From the NCBI RefSeq assembly GCF_007858185.1, contig NZ_VFES01000015.1, positions 62,001 through 126,000 of the forward strand: a stretch of DNA of 64,000 nucleotides, read 5' to 3'. The notes under the pieces were generated by a model that was given only the letters and a program-made list of their open reading frames with translations, had not been told where the DNA came from and searched no databases. A program made the position numbers and the translations under genes. The stretch is from Pseudomonas grimontii. Lineage in GTDB: Bacteria > Pseudomonadota > Gammaproteobacteria > Pseudomonadales > Pseudomonadaceae. Below, in pieces: positions 9,201-17,249 of the stretch. How positions within the stretch are numbered: the first letter of the stretch is position 1; each line of letters begins with the position of its first letter.

Positions 9201-11131
9201 ACGATGTGCACGAACGCGTCCTGCAGGGTGTCGTTGAGCTGCTGGATGTCCAGGTTCACGCCTTCGGCGGCGATGAACGCAAAATCGTGGATCCAGAACT
9301 CGCGGCCGTTGGCATGGCGCAGGCGGTACGGGAACTCACCGAGCACGCGCAGGCCAAGGTTTTCCAGGATCGGCAGCACGTCGGACAGCGCCAGCGGGGT
9401 ATCCGCGTGGTAGAGCTTGCAATGCAGCTCGCGCTGGCCGGAAACCTGGCCCAGCGGCTGATAGAAGCTCATCACCAGCGGGTTGGCTTCGGTGAGGCTG
9501 AGCAGGTGCTGCATATCGACCACGGCCGAGTGCGCAGCGAAACGCTCGCGGTAGCCGGCCGGGAAGCCTTTCGGAAAGTCGGCCAGCACATTGGTGCCGT
9601 GGGCTTCGCCAAAGCTTTCCACAACGAGGCTGGAGTAGTCGTCCTGCCAGCTGCGGCAGGCCTGCACCACTTCTTTTTCCAGTTGCAGTGTGTCGATGTC
9701 CAGGCGGTTCTTCGGGTCGACCCGCAGAATCAGTTGCACGCGCGCTAGCACCGATTCGGAGAAGAAGGTCCAGAATTCGCAGTCCGAGGCCTTCAGGCGA
9801 TCCATCAGCACTTGCTGGATTTTCTGGCGCACTTCGGTGGAATAGATGTCACGCGGCACGTAGGCCAGGCAGTAGCAGAAACGACCGTACGGGTCTTTGC
9901 GCAGGAACACGCGGATCTTGTTGCGCTCCTGGATCTGCACGATCGACATCACGGTGCTGAACAGCTCGTCGACCGGGGTCTGGAACAGGTCGTCACGGGG
10001 CAGCACTTCAACGACTTGAGCAAGCTCCTTGCCCAGGTGAGCCTTGGCCTGGAAGCCCGAACGGCGTTCTATCTCCGCGACCTTGCGACGGATATAAGGG
10101 ATGACGCGCACGCTTTCGCCGTACACCGAAGAGGTGTAGAGGCCCATGAAGCGGCATTCCTTGATCACCTTGCCGTCGGCATCGATCTGGCGGATCGACA
10201 CGTAGTCCGGGTAAGCCGGGCGGTGTACGCGGCTTGGGTGCGCGGCCTTGGCGAACGACAGCACGGTCGGCTCGCGCAGGTACGCCACGGCGTAGTCTTC
10301 GATGCGCAGGTCGTCGGCGGTCAGGCCGGCGCGCAGCAGTTTGGTCAGACCGAGGAACGAGCTGGCGTCATATTCGATATGACCGCCGTCCGCCTCGTCA
10401 CGTACCACGAATTCTTCATAGCCAAGGAAGGTGAAGTGGTTGCCCACCAGCCATTCCAGGAAGTTCTTGATCTCGGCTTTCTCTTCGCCGTCGATGCCGA
10501 ACGGGCTGGCGTCGATACCGTCCAGCAGCTCCTGGACCTTGGCCTTCATCGGTTCGAAATCGGCCACGGCCACGCGCACTTCGCCCAGTACCTGCTCAAG
10601 CTCTTTGCTCAGCACGTTCAGTTCGGCGGCATTGGCGCAGCGGTCGATTTCCAGGTACATCAGCGATTCTTGCTGGATGCCTTCGGCCTGGGTGCCTTTG
10701 GGCAGGATTTCCAGCAACTCGCCCTTGCTGCCACGACGCACACTGAGCACGGTGGTTTGCAGGGTATGGATGCTGTAGCCACGGCGGTTCAGCTCGGTGC
10801 GTACCGAGTCCACCAGGAATGGCAGGTCATGGTGCAGCACTTCGACCGCAGTGTGGGTCGATTGCCAGCCATGACGCTCATAATCGGGGTTGTAGACCCG
10901 CACTTGCGGTTGGGTGTGATCAAAGCGCTCAAGCAGGCGCCAGGCAGACAGGGTGCAACCGGCCAGGTCGGACAGGCGACGCTGGGTCAGTTCATCGAGG
11001 GAAATGATGCCGAAGAATTGTTCAGCGAACAGCGCCACTTGTGGCAGTGCCTGTTCACTGATGTGCTGCGCCAGTGCCGCTTGCAGTTGATGCTGGAAGT
11101 CGGCCTTGCTGGCTGCGGTGAAGAACGCCAT
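6263..11131 (-). CDS. gdhB: NAD-specific glutamate dehydrogenase, 180-kDa class
   Basis: 1622 residues, the expected length of the large GDH class. It oxidises L-glutamate to 2-oxoglutarate and ammonia with NAD+ in the cytoplasm, feeding arginine- and glutamate-derived carbon into the TCA cycle. The ~700-residue N-terminal regulatory region is followed by the catalytic domain with GGLRWSDREEDFRTEVLGL, VPVGAKGGF (substrate lysine region) and the nucleotide-binding VGVGDMAGDVFGNGLLMS. A long C-terminal helical region ends in VANRELLDLALSGQSV. GGAG sits 8-11 bp before the ATG. In P. aeruginosa this class is activated by arginine, which is family knowledge and not visible here. The long opposite-strand frame is a codon-bias shadow. 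Confidence 0.97.
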   Translation of the reverse strand: MAFFTAASKADFQHQLQAALAQHISEQALPQVALFAEQFFGIISLDELTQRRLSDLAGCTLSAWRLLERFDHTQPQVRVYNPDYERHGWQSTHTAVEVLHHDLPFLVDSVRTELNRRGYSIHTLQTTVLSVRRGSKGELLEILPKGTQAEGIQQESLMYLEIDRCANAAELNVLSKELEQVLGEVRVAVADFEPMKAKVQELLDGIDASPFGIDGEEKAEIKNFLEWLVGNHFTFLGYEEFVVRDEADGGHIEYDASSFLGLTKLLRAGLTADDLRIEDYAVAYLREPTVLSFAKAAHPSRVHRPAYPDYVSIRQIDADGKVIKECRFMGLYTSSVYGESVRVIPYIRRKVAEIERRSGFQAKAHLGKELAQVVEVLPRDDLFQTPVDELFSTVMSIVQIQERNKIRVFLRKDPYGRFCYCLAYVPRDIYSTEVRQKIQQVLMDRLKASDCEFWTFFSESVLARVQLILRVDPKNRLDIDTLQLEKEVVQACRSWQDDYSSLVVESFGEAHGTNVLADFPKGFPAGYRERFAAHSAVVDMQHLLSLTEANPLVMSFYQPLGQVSGQRELHCKLYHADTPLALSDVLPILENLGLRVLGEFPYRLRHANGREFWIHDFAFIAAEGVNLDIQQLNDTLQDAFVHIVHGDAENDAFNRLVLTAGLPWRDVALLRAYARYLKQIRLGFDLGYIASTLNNHTDIARELTRLFKTRFYLARKLTADDLEDKQQRLEQAILTALDDVQVLNEDRILRRYLDLIKATLRTNFYQTDANGQNKSYFSFKFDPRAIPELPKPVPKFEIFVYSPRVEGVHLRFGNVARGGLRWSDREEDFRTEVLGLVKAQQVKNSVIVPVGAKGGFLPRRLPLGGSRDEIAAEGIACYRIFISGLLDITDNLKDGALVPPANVVRHDDDDPYLVVAADKGTATFSDIANGIAIDYGFWLGDAFASGGSAGYDHKKMGITAKGAWVGVQRHFRERGINVQEDSITVVGVGDMAGDVFGNGLLMSDKLQLVAAFNHLHIFIDPNPNPATSFVERQRMFELPRSAWTDYDTSIMSEGGGIFSRSAKSIAISPQMKERFDIKADKLTPTELLNALLKAPVDLLWNGGIGTYVKASTESHADVGDKANDALRVNGNELRCKVVGEGGNLGMTQLGRVEFGLNGGGSNTDFIDNAGGVDCSDHEVNIKILLNEVVQAGDMTDKQRNQLLASMTDEVGSLVLGNNYKQTQALSLAARRAYERAAEYKRLMSDLEGRGKLDRAIEYLPTEEQLTERAATGKGLTRPELSVLISYSKIDLKEALLKSQVPDDEYLTRDMETAFPPSLVAKFGEAMRRHRLKREIVSTQIANDLVNHMGITFVQRLKESTGMSPANVAGAYVIVRDIFHLPHWFRQIEALDHQVSADVQLQLMDELMRLGRRATRWFLRSRRNEQDAGRDTAHFGPHLAALGLKLDELLEGPTREGWQTRYQAYTEAGVPELLARMVAGTTHLYTLLPIIEAADVTGHDAAEVAKAYFAVGSALDLPWYLQQISDLPVANNWQAQAREAFRDDVDWQQRAITISVLQMADAPQDMEARVALWLEQHKDMADRWVAMMVEIRAAVGTDYAMYAVANRELLDLALSGQSVLQPA

Positions 11132-11623
11132 CTGTGGTACTCCGCTTGGGCTTGTTATTGATGGAAGCGTCGCGTGTTATCCCCTTGCGGGGAGACCGTC
11201 AACTCTGTTCGCAGGTAACGAGTTAAGCACCATAAACGAATCAGAGTGACAGGTGGGTGAAGCTGGACAAGACAGTCAGGTCACATACAACTTCCATAAG
11301 ATGCGCACCTTGCCGGGTGACGGTACGACGGGCAGGTCAGACGCTCGACACAGGGCTCATCCGTTGCGCAGCTTAACGAGTGTAGGAAGACAGCTGCTTG
11401 CGATGCTGCGACATATTCGGTCATCGGTACGCAGGGTTGCGGTTGCGACTTGTGCAACCCGGAATTTTCGGTAGAAAAACCGACTATTTCCCACGCCACG
11501 AGTACCAAAAATGACTGGTATTGCCCGCCAGGTCATGCGTTGGGTCTGACACAGGATGCAGCACAAAATTCGCCGCAATGGCACAATTGCCTACGTAACG
11601 CCCTACCCCAGACAGGATTTCCC
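11132..11623. other. 492-bp intergenic region between divergent gdhB and small protein gene
   Basis: No coding frame with a convincing start, codon pattern or known family was seen. The only local structure is CGGTagaaaaACCG near 11470-11485, a short hairpin-capable dyad. Promoters for gdhB and the small gene must lie here, but I could not pick a good -35/-10 pair. Confidence 0.5.
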
Positions 11624-11977
11624 ATGCTGCAACTGAAAACCGACGCATTGATGGCCACCCCGTGCGACGAAGAAGAAGACAACATGGCCATGCTTTGCTG
11701 CCACGGCAAGAACGGCGAGATGTTCATGCTCACCCGCTACCCCGACGAAGACGAAGTGGAGCTGACCTGGGACTACGAACCGTCGACCCTGGACGGGCTG
11801 AAAGTCACCCTGAGTGATACAACCCTGCGGGTGGAACTGGCCGCCGGTGATGCCGATGCCCTGGGTGGCAAGGACCATCTGCAAATCAGCCACGCCACGG
11901 CACCGGCAGATCTGTCAGAAGTGGAAGAAACCCTGCAAAACATCCTCAAGGGCACGGGCGTCTACATACGTGCCTGA
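11624..11977 (+). CDS. Small acidic cytoplasmic protein, function unknown
   Basis: 117 residues. The ATG at 11624 follows CAGGA by ~8 bp; a longer in-frame opening from 11450 lacks a ribosome-binding site and reads like non-coding sequence. The protein is strongly acidic (CDEEEDN, YPDEDEVEL, TWDYEPS), with two cysteines in MLCCHG and no signal peptide or membrane segment. Its place between gdhB and a MoxR operon resembles, as I recall, the P. aeruginosa PA3068-PA3070 order, which supports a conserved small gene. No function can be given. Confidence 0.75.
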   Translation: MLQLKTDALMATPCDEEEDNMAMLCCHGKNGEMFMLTRYPDEDEVELTWDYEPSTLDGLKVTLSDTTLRVELAAGDADALGGKDHLQISHATAPADLSEVEETLQNILKGTGVYIRA

Positions 11978-12022
11978 ATAGCTGCGGGCGCGGACACGAC
12001 CGAACCTGGAACCGTTTGTCGC

Positions 12023-12053
12023 TACTGTTATTTCTAACAGTATCGGTACCGAT
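12023..12053. promoter_or_regulatory. Two adjoining perfect palindromes upstream of the protease gene
   Basis: TACTGTTA-tttc-TAACAGTA (12023-12042) is an exact 8-bp dyad. Sharing its last base is ATCGGTACCGAT (12042-12053), an exact 12-bp palindrome. They lie 51-81 bp before the protease ATG and 46 bp after the previous stop. They could be operators, or the first could be a T-poor terminator. Confidence 0.45.
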
Positions 12054-12103
12054 GTTTTGCGCCTTAGCTGATCGAAGTCACAGTGACTGCACGGGTGTCT
12101 TCG

Positions 12104-14674
12104 ATGAAACTCATCAGCAAGCTTCTGGCTATTGGCCTATTGGCCACCGCTTCATCAGTGCTGTCGGCACCCGTGGCCGACAGGGACTATTCACACTTGA
12201 TCCTGCTGATCAAGGACGACGGATCCAGATCGCGAAACTTTCAGGACAATATCGACCCCTCAAGCACGTTCCAACACCGCGTGCCCAACATCAAGCCGCT
12301 GGTGCCCCCCACCATGGCCCGCACGCAAGAGAATGTTCAAGCCCTGCAACGGCATCGGCTGGACCGCTACTACATCATCGATACGCGCCACCTGGCTCCC
12401 GAACAGGCTCAAGCATTGGCCGCGCAACTCAAGCAAGACCCCGCCATAGAAGACGTCGACTTTGAACCGAGAGTGGACGGCATGCACAACGACAAGGCCG
12501 AACCCGTCGAGCAAAGCCCGCGCAACAGTATTCCGGACTACACCCAACGCCAGAATTATCTGTTTGGGCCGCAAGCCGTAGCGCCCTACAAAATCGGCGG
12601 TGTAAATGCCGTACAAGCGTGGAAAGTGCCCGGTGGCAAGGGCGAGAATATGCGGGTGATCTCTTCGGAGATTGATCATTGGTCCTATGATCATGTGGAC
12701 TTGCCCAAACCTTTTCTGGAAGTCAGCGACAGTGCCATACCCGGCAACCATGACACTGCCAGCGTCGGCACTATCAGTTCAAAGGCGAATGGGTTTGGCA
12801 CCACCGGCATCGTACCTTCCGCACAACTGGGCTATATGCAATATGGCACTGAACGGTTGATGCAAACGGCCGAGCACCTCAGGGCGGGCGATGTGGTGCA
12901 ATTAGGGGTGCACTTCGGGTACGCGACAATTCCCGGGGTAGGGTGCGCTTTCGACTGTTTTATGCCCCTTGAGTACAGCCGGCCGGTACGCGACATCATT
13001 ACCTACCTGACCGAAGAAAGAGGCGTGCACGTCGTACTCGCCGCGGCGAACGGCAATATCAATCTGGATCACCCCTTCTTTAACGGCTGGTTTGATCGGC
13101 ATAAATTCGACTCCGGCAGTATTTATGCCGGAGCGGTTGAGCCCAAATCCGGGATGAAAGCGTGGTTTTCCCAATTTGGTCACCGCGTGGATCTGTTCAG
13201 TTGGGGCGGCTCCGTCAGCACGACCACCTGGAGCGCCGCCAACCCAACCACGGGTTATACCCACACGTACAGCGGCACCTCCTCGGCCAACCCAATCATT
13301 GCCGGGGTAGTGGCGTCGTTACAAGGTGTCGCACGGGCCCACGGTTTGGGCAACATTGCGCCCAAGCGACTGCGCGAGATCCTGGTGGAAACAGGCTACC
13401 CACAGGCCGACGGCAATAGCACCCAAATCGGTGTGCAGCCAGACCTGGACGCCGCCATCAAGAAACTTCTCGCCGATGGCGTCGGCCAGCCGCCCACCGG
13501 CCGCCTTGCGCTTCCCGAGGAGGTGAAATCGGGAGAGGCCTTCAGCGCCCATGTCTACGCCGAGTCGCCCGCCCAGAAACCGCTGAGTTTTCTCTGGTGG
13601 GCACCCACCTTGAGCCCTCCGGAAGGGACGTCGCAAACCATGCAATTCAATACACACGTCGTGCCCGTGGACACCCCGACCTCGATTTCCGTTGATGTGT
13701 CCGATGGCACGAACACCCTGCGCCTGACCGAAAGCCTCATCCTCAAGGCACCTGATACCCCGCCGATCGGCGACTGCGCCGCGCCCTGGGTCGTGAATAA
13801 AGCGTACGCCTCCGTCAGCGAAAAAGTGTCCTACAGCGGCTACAACTACCGAGTGGCGCACTGGTCGCAAAACGCGCGACCCGATCTGAATTTTGTCGAA
13901 ACAGGCGCCGCCAAACCCTGGTTGCGCCTGGGCACCTGCGGCGGCGGACAACTCGTCGCCAGGATCACCGGGCCATCCAGTGTCGAAGCCGGCAAGGGGG
14001 TGCTGTTGTCGGGGGTCTCGTCGAGCGGTCAAGGCCTGCGCTTTGCCTGGGCGGCCAATGGCTTCAACCCGTCTTCATCGCCTCAGGCATCCAGCACGTT
14101 CATTGCGCCGACTACCACCGGCATACGCAGTATTACGCTGACGGTGACAGACACGCATGGCGTGACGGCAACCACCAGCCACAGCCTGACGGTGACCGCT
14201 GGCACACCCACCAACCGCCCCCCCGTGGGCAACCTGCAGGGCAACGAGACGGTCGAATCGGGCAAAACCGTGAACTACATCGCCAGCGCCAGCGATCCGG
14301 ATGGCGACCCCATGACCTACGCCTGGACGCTTGGAGACGGCCTCACCGCCGCCATCCGCAATACCCGCAGCGTCAGCGTGACCGCAAGCCCTGTCAGCAG
14401 CGACACCCGCACGACGATCAGTGTCGCCGTCAGTGACGGGCGCGGCGGTGTACTGCGCCGGGATAAACAGATCACCGTTAAAGCAGCGCCGGGCTCAGGC
14501 AATTGCGAGGGGATTGCGCCCTGGTCGGCCACAAAGATCTATTCGACCTACGCAGAGTCGGTCTCGTATAGCGGCAAGATCTACAAACAGAACTTCTACA
14601 ACCTCAACAAACCGCCAGACGTCAACTCTGCCGCCTTCGGCAAGGAATGGCAGCAGGGGGTGCCTTGCCCTTGA
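12104..14674 (+). CDS. Secreted S8 (subtilisin-like) protease with PKD-like and chitin-binding-like modules
   Basis: 856 residues from the ATG at 12104, chosen because the signal peptide (KLISKLLAIGLLATASSVLSA) begins there; a GTG at 12083 would add seven odd residues. A ~150-residue propeptide-like region precedes the S8 domain (~165-470). The His motif is NHDTASVGTI (~213), the oxyanion-region motif LAAANGN (~314) and the Ser motif SGTSSANPIIAG (~389). The canonical Asp position reads VISSEID (~184), so the catalytic Asp appears to be Ser. Downstream are a cysteine-bounded chitin-binding-type module (~558-615, APW...VSYSGYNYR), two PKD/Ig-like domains (~619-795, including SDPDGDPMTYAWTLGDG) and a second chitin-binding-type module at the C terminus. 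It is probably exported through Sec and a type II route, acting on chitin- or cell-wall-associated protein. It is inserted between the small gene and the MoxR operon. Confidence 0.82.
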   Translation: MKLISKLLAIGLLATASSVLSAPVADRDYSHLILLIKDDGSRSRNFQDNIDPSSTFQHRVPNIKPLVPPTMARTQENVQALQRHRLDRYYIIDTRHLAPEQAQALAAQLKQDPAIEDVDFEPRVDGMHNDKAEPVEQSPRNSIPDYTQRQNYLFGPQAVAPYKIGGVNAVQAWKVPGGKGENMRVISSEIDHWSYDHVDLPKPFLEVSDSAIPGNHDTASVGTISSKANGFGTTGIVPSAQLGYMQYGTERLMQTAEHLRAGDVVQLGVHFGYATIPGVGCAFDCFMPLEYSRPVRDIITYLTEERGVHVVLAAANGNINLDHPFFNGWFDRHKFDSGSIYAGAVEPKSGMKAWFSQFGHRVDLFSWGGSVSTTTWSAANPTTGYTHTYSGTSSANPIIAGVVASLQGVARAHGLGNIAPKRLREILVETGYPQADGNSTQIGVQPDLDAAIKKLLADGVGQPPTGRLALPEEVKSGEAFSAHVYAESPAQKPLSFLWWAPTLSPPEGTSQTMQFNTHVVPVDTPTSISVDVSDGTNTLRLTESLILKAPDTPPIGDCAAPWVVNKAYASVSEKVSYSGYNYRVAHWSQNARPDLNFVETGAAKPWLRLGTCGGGQLVARITGPSSVEAGKGVLLSGVSSSGQGLRFAWAANGFNPSSSPQASSTFIAPTTTGIRSITLTVTDTHGVTATTSHSLTVTAGTPTNRPPVGNLQGNETVESGKTVNYIASASDPDGDPMTYAWTLGDGLTAAIRNTRSVSVTASPVSSDTRTTISVAVSDGRGGVLRRDKQITVKAAPGSGNCEGIAPWSATKIYSTYAESVSYSGKIYKQNFYNLNKPPDVNSAAFGKEWQQGVPCP

Positions 14675-14681
14675 AACGACG

Positions 14682-14709
14682 GGGGTGAGCGGTGCAGTCC
14701 GCTCACCCC
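14682..14709 (+). terminator. Terminator-like hairpin after the protease gene
   Basis: GGGGTGAGCGG pairs exactly with CCGCTCACCCC around a 6-base loop, eight bases after the stop codon. Only a short ATTTG follows, so the U-tract is weak. Confidence 0.75.
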
Positions 14710-14860
14710 ATTTGTGCGTCCCAGACAAAATTCCTACAAGTTTTGCTAAAAATACCCCGCGCGCCGTTAGTCGCCACCCCCCGCCATGCATTAAAGTAGC
14801 TGCCCCAGACTGTCGTTTGTTACATGACGCACAGGCTTATCTCTCCAGGAACCGTCATCG

Positions 14861-15820
14861 ATGGAACATCGTGAAGCGCTGCTTGCGCTGCGAACCTTTC
14901 TTTCTACGCAGATTCTCGGCCAGGAAAAACTTATCGATCGCCTGCTGATCGCCCTGCTCGCCGACGGCCATATGCTGGTCGAAGGCGCACCGGGCCTGGC
15001 CAAGACCAAGGCCATCAAAGAGCTGGCCGAAGGTATCGAAGCGCAGTTCCATCGTATTCAGTTCACCCCCGACCTGTTGCCCGCCGACATCACCGGCACC
15101 GAGATCTATCGCCCGGAAACCGGCAGCTTCGTGTTCCAGCAAGGGCCGATCTTCCACAACCTGGTGCTGGCGGACGAGATCAACCGCGCCCCGGCCAAGG
15201 TGCAGTCGGCCCTGCTGGAGGCCATGGCCGAGCGCCAGGTCAGCGTTGGGCGCAGCACCTACGAACTGTCCCCACTGTTTTTGGTGATGGCCACGCAGAA
15301 CCCCATCGAGCAGGAAGGCACTTACCCGCTGCCCGAGGCCCAGCTCGACCGTTTCCTGATGCACGTCAAGATCGGTTTCCCCGACGCTGCCGTCGAACGG
15401 CGCATCCTGCAACAGGCGCGTGGCGAAGCGTTGAATGGCGAAACCAAGCCCGAGCGCCGCGTCAGCCAGCAGGCGATCTTCGCCGCACGCAAGGAAATCC
15501 TCGGCCTGTACATGGCCGATGCGGTGGAGGAATACCTGGTGCAACTGGTGATGGCCACGCGCACCCCGGCCAAGTTCGATCCCGAGATGGCCGAGTGGAT
15601 CGCCTACGGCGCCAGCCCACGTGGCTCCATCGCCCTCGACCGCTGCGCGCGTGCCCATGCCTGGTTGGCCGGGCGCGACTTTGTCAGCCCGGAAGACATC
15701 CAGGCCGTGCTGTTCGACGTGCTGCGCCATCGCATCATCCTGTCGTTCGAAGCCGAAGCGGCCGGGATTGACCAGGATCGCGTGGTGCAACGCATTCTCG
15801 ACGTCGTTGCCGTCGCTTGA
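14861..15820 (+). CDS. MoxR-family AAA+ ATPase
   Basis: 319 residues. Walker A is GAPGLAKTKAIKEL (~45), Walker B is LVLADEINRAP (~108), sensor 1 is in MATQNPIEQEGTYPLPEAQLDRF (~150), and a C-terminal lid domain follows. MoxR ATPases act as chaperones that remodel or insert metal/cofactor or VWA-domain client proteins. It is the first gene of a six-gene run whose members overlap or nearly touch (MoxR, DUF58, DUF4381, VWA, VWA-TPR, BatD), the classic MoxR/Bat arrangement in which the ATPase works with the membrane VWA proteins. AGGA precedes the ATG. The client in this strain is unknown; envelope stress tolerance is the usual phenotype. Confidence 0.93.
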   Translation: MEHREALLALRTFLSTQILGQEKLIDRLLIALLADGHMLVEGAPGLAKTKAIKELAEGIEAQFHRIQFTPDLLPADITGTEIYRPETGSFVFQQGPIFHNLVLADEINRAPAKVQSALLEAMAERQVSVGRSTYELSPLFLVMATQNPIEQEGTYPLPEAQLDRFLMHVKIGFPDAAVERRILQQARGEALNGETKPERRVSQQAIFAARKEILGLYMADAVEEYLVQLVMATRTPAKFDPEMAEWIAYGASPRGSIALDRCARAHAWLAGRDFVSPEDIQAVLFDVLRHRIILSFEAEAAGIDQDRVVQRILDVVAVA

Positions 15821-15825
15821 AGTCG

Positions 15826-16758
15826 ATGAATGCCAGCGATGGTGTGCGCGTCACGCTCAGCGAATTGATTGAGATGCGCCACCGCGTGCGCGAAGTGCAG
15901 CTGTTTTCGACGCCCAGCCAGCGCAGCCCGCTGATCGGCCTGCACCATTCCAAGCTGCGCGGGCGCGGCGTCGACTTCGACCAGGTGCGCGTGTACCAGG
16001 CCGGCGACGATGTGCGCACCATCGACTGGCGCGTGACCGCGCGCACCCAGGAGCCGCACACCAAGCTGTTCCACGAAGAGCGCGAACGCCCGATTTTCAT
16101 CATGGTGGAGCAAAGCTGCCGACTGTTCTTCGGCTCGGGGCAGATGTTCAAGTCCGTGCTCGCGGCCCAGGCGGCGAGCCTGATCGGGTGGGCGGCCCTG
16201 GGGCATAACGACCGGGTCGGCGGGCTGGTGTTCGGTGACAGCGAGCACTACGAAATCAAACCCCGGCGCAGCAAACAAAGCCTGCTGCAACTGCTTAACC
16301 GCCTGGTGCGCGTCAACCAGAGCCTCGACACCGAAAGCCGCCCCGAAGCCGACGCCCTGGGCATGGCCCTGCGCCGTGGTCGCGAAGTGCTGCGCCCCGG
16401 CAGCCTGGTGATTGTGATCTGCGACGAGCGCGCCCTCACCGAAGGCGCCGAACAGCAACTGAGCCTGCTGTCACGCCACTGCGATTTGCTGCTGTTGCCA
16501 GTCTCCGACCCACTGGACCACGCCCTGCCCGCCGCCGGGCTGCTGCGTTTCGCGCAGCGCGGCGCGCAGTTGGAACTGGATACGCTGAACGTCGACTTGC
16601 GCCAAGCCTACAAGGCCCAGGCCGAAGCGCGCATCGCCCGCTGGGAACTGCTCGCACAAAAACTGCGGGTATTGCTGATGCCCTTGAGCACCCAGAGTGA
16701 GATGGTCGAGCAACTGCGCGAATACCTCAACCCGCAACGCCCGGCCAAAAAACAATGA
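15826..16758 (+). CDS. DUF58 protein of the MoxR operon
   Basis: 310 residues from the ATG at 15826; a TTG at 15817 overlapping the MoxR stop would add three residues. The diagnostic DUF58 block GDDVRTIDWRVTARTQEPHTK lies near residues 60-82, flanked by a VWA-like Rossmann region (IFIMVEQSCRLFFGSG, LVIVICDERALTEGAEQQ). No transmembrane segment is apparent, so it is probably cytoplasmic. DUF58 proteins accompany MoxR ATPases almost universally, and the molecular role is not established. The stop overlaps the next start by 4 bp, indicating translational coupling. Confidence 0.9.
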   Translation: MNASDGVRVTLSELIEMRHRVREVQLFSTPSQRSPLIGLHHSKLRGRGVDFDQVRVYQAGDDVRTIDWRVTARTQEPHTKLFHEERERPIFIMVEQSCRLFFGSGQMFKSVLAAQAASLIGWAALGHNDRVGGLVFGDSEHYEIKPRRSKQSLLQLLNRLVRVNQSLDTESRPEADALGMALRRGREVLRPGSLVIVICDERALTEGAEQQLSLLSRHCDLLLLPVSDPLDHALPAAGLLRFAQRGAQLELDTLNVDLRQAYKAQAEARIARWELLAQKLRVLLMPLSTQSEMVEQLREYLNPQRPAKKQ

Positions 16759-17249
16759 GCAGCCTCGACCAACTGCAACCGCTGATCGCCCCGCCGACCA
16801 TCGGCTTCTGGCCACCCGCGCCGGGCTGGTGGCTGTTGCTGCTGGTGATTCCGCTGATCGGTTGGGGGTTATGGTCACTTCGGCGCTTGCTGCCCACCCG
16901 ACGCCCCCTGGCGCGCGCCGAACAACCGCTGGACCCACTGCGCATCGCCGCCCTGGCCGAATTGGCGCTGATGCCCAAACCCTACGACGGCGCGCCCGCC
17001 GGTGCCTGGCTGCAACAACTCAACGGCCTGCTCAAGCGCCTGTGCCGTAACGACTACCCCTACAGCCAGAGCCACACCCTCAATGGCCGCAAATGGCTGG
17101 CATTCCTCGACAACCGTTGCCCGGCTGCCGGCCTCACGCGCTGGATGGTGCTGGTGGAAGGTGCCTACAAACCCGAATGCAAACTCGACGACAAAGCCAT
17201 CGCCGGCCTGACCCAAGCGGTCGACACCTGGATTCGCAAACATGTTTGA
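16755..17249 (+). CDS. DUF4381 membrane protein of the MoxR operon
   Basis: 164 residues. One strong transmembrane segment lies near the N terminus (WWLLLLVIPLIGWGLWSL, ~28-45), followed by a soluble helical domain with LNGLLKRLCRNDYPYSQSHTLNGRKWLAFLD. This pattern matches DUF4381, regularly found between DUF58 and VWA genes. The ATG overlaps the preceding stop (ATGA), and the gene's end overlaps the next start by 8 bp. It is likely a membrane anchor or adaptor for the VWA partners; the role is inferred from context only. Confidence 0.85.
   Translation: MSSLDQLQPLIAPPTIGFWPPAPGWWLLLLVIPLIGWGLWSLRRLLPTRRPLARAEQPLDPLRIAALAELALMPKPYDGAPAGAWLQQLNGLLKRLCRNDYPYSQSHTLNGRKWLAFLDNRCPAAGLTRWMVLVEGAYKPECKLDDKAIAGLTQAVDTWIRKHV

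Noticed and set aside
6272..9748. 1158-codon open frame antisense to gdhB
   Set aside because: It lies wholly inside gdhB in the mirror frame produced by GC-rich third positions, and its His/Gln/Val-rich product has no domain or signal.
11450..11623. N-terminal extension of the small acidic protein
   Set aside because: No ribosome-binding site at the far start, non-protein-like composition, and a good site at the ATG at 11624.
12083..12103. GTG start adding seven residues to the S8 protease
   Set aside because: The hydrophobic signal peptide starts at the ATG at 12104 with its basic N-region (MKLISK).
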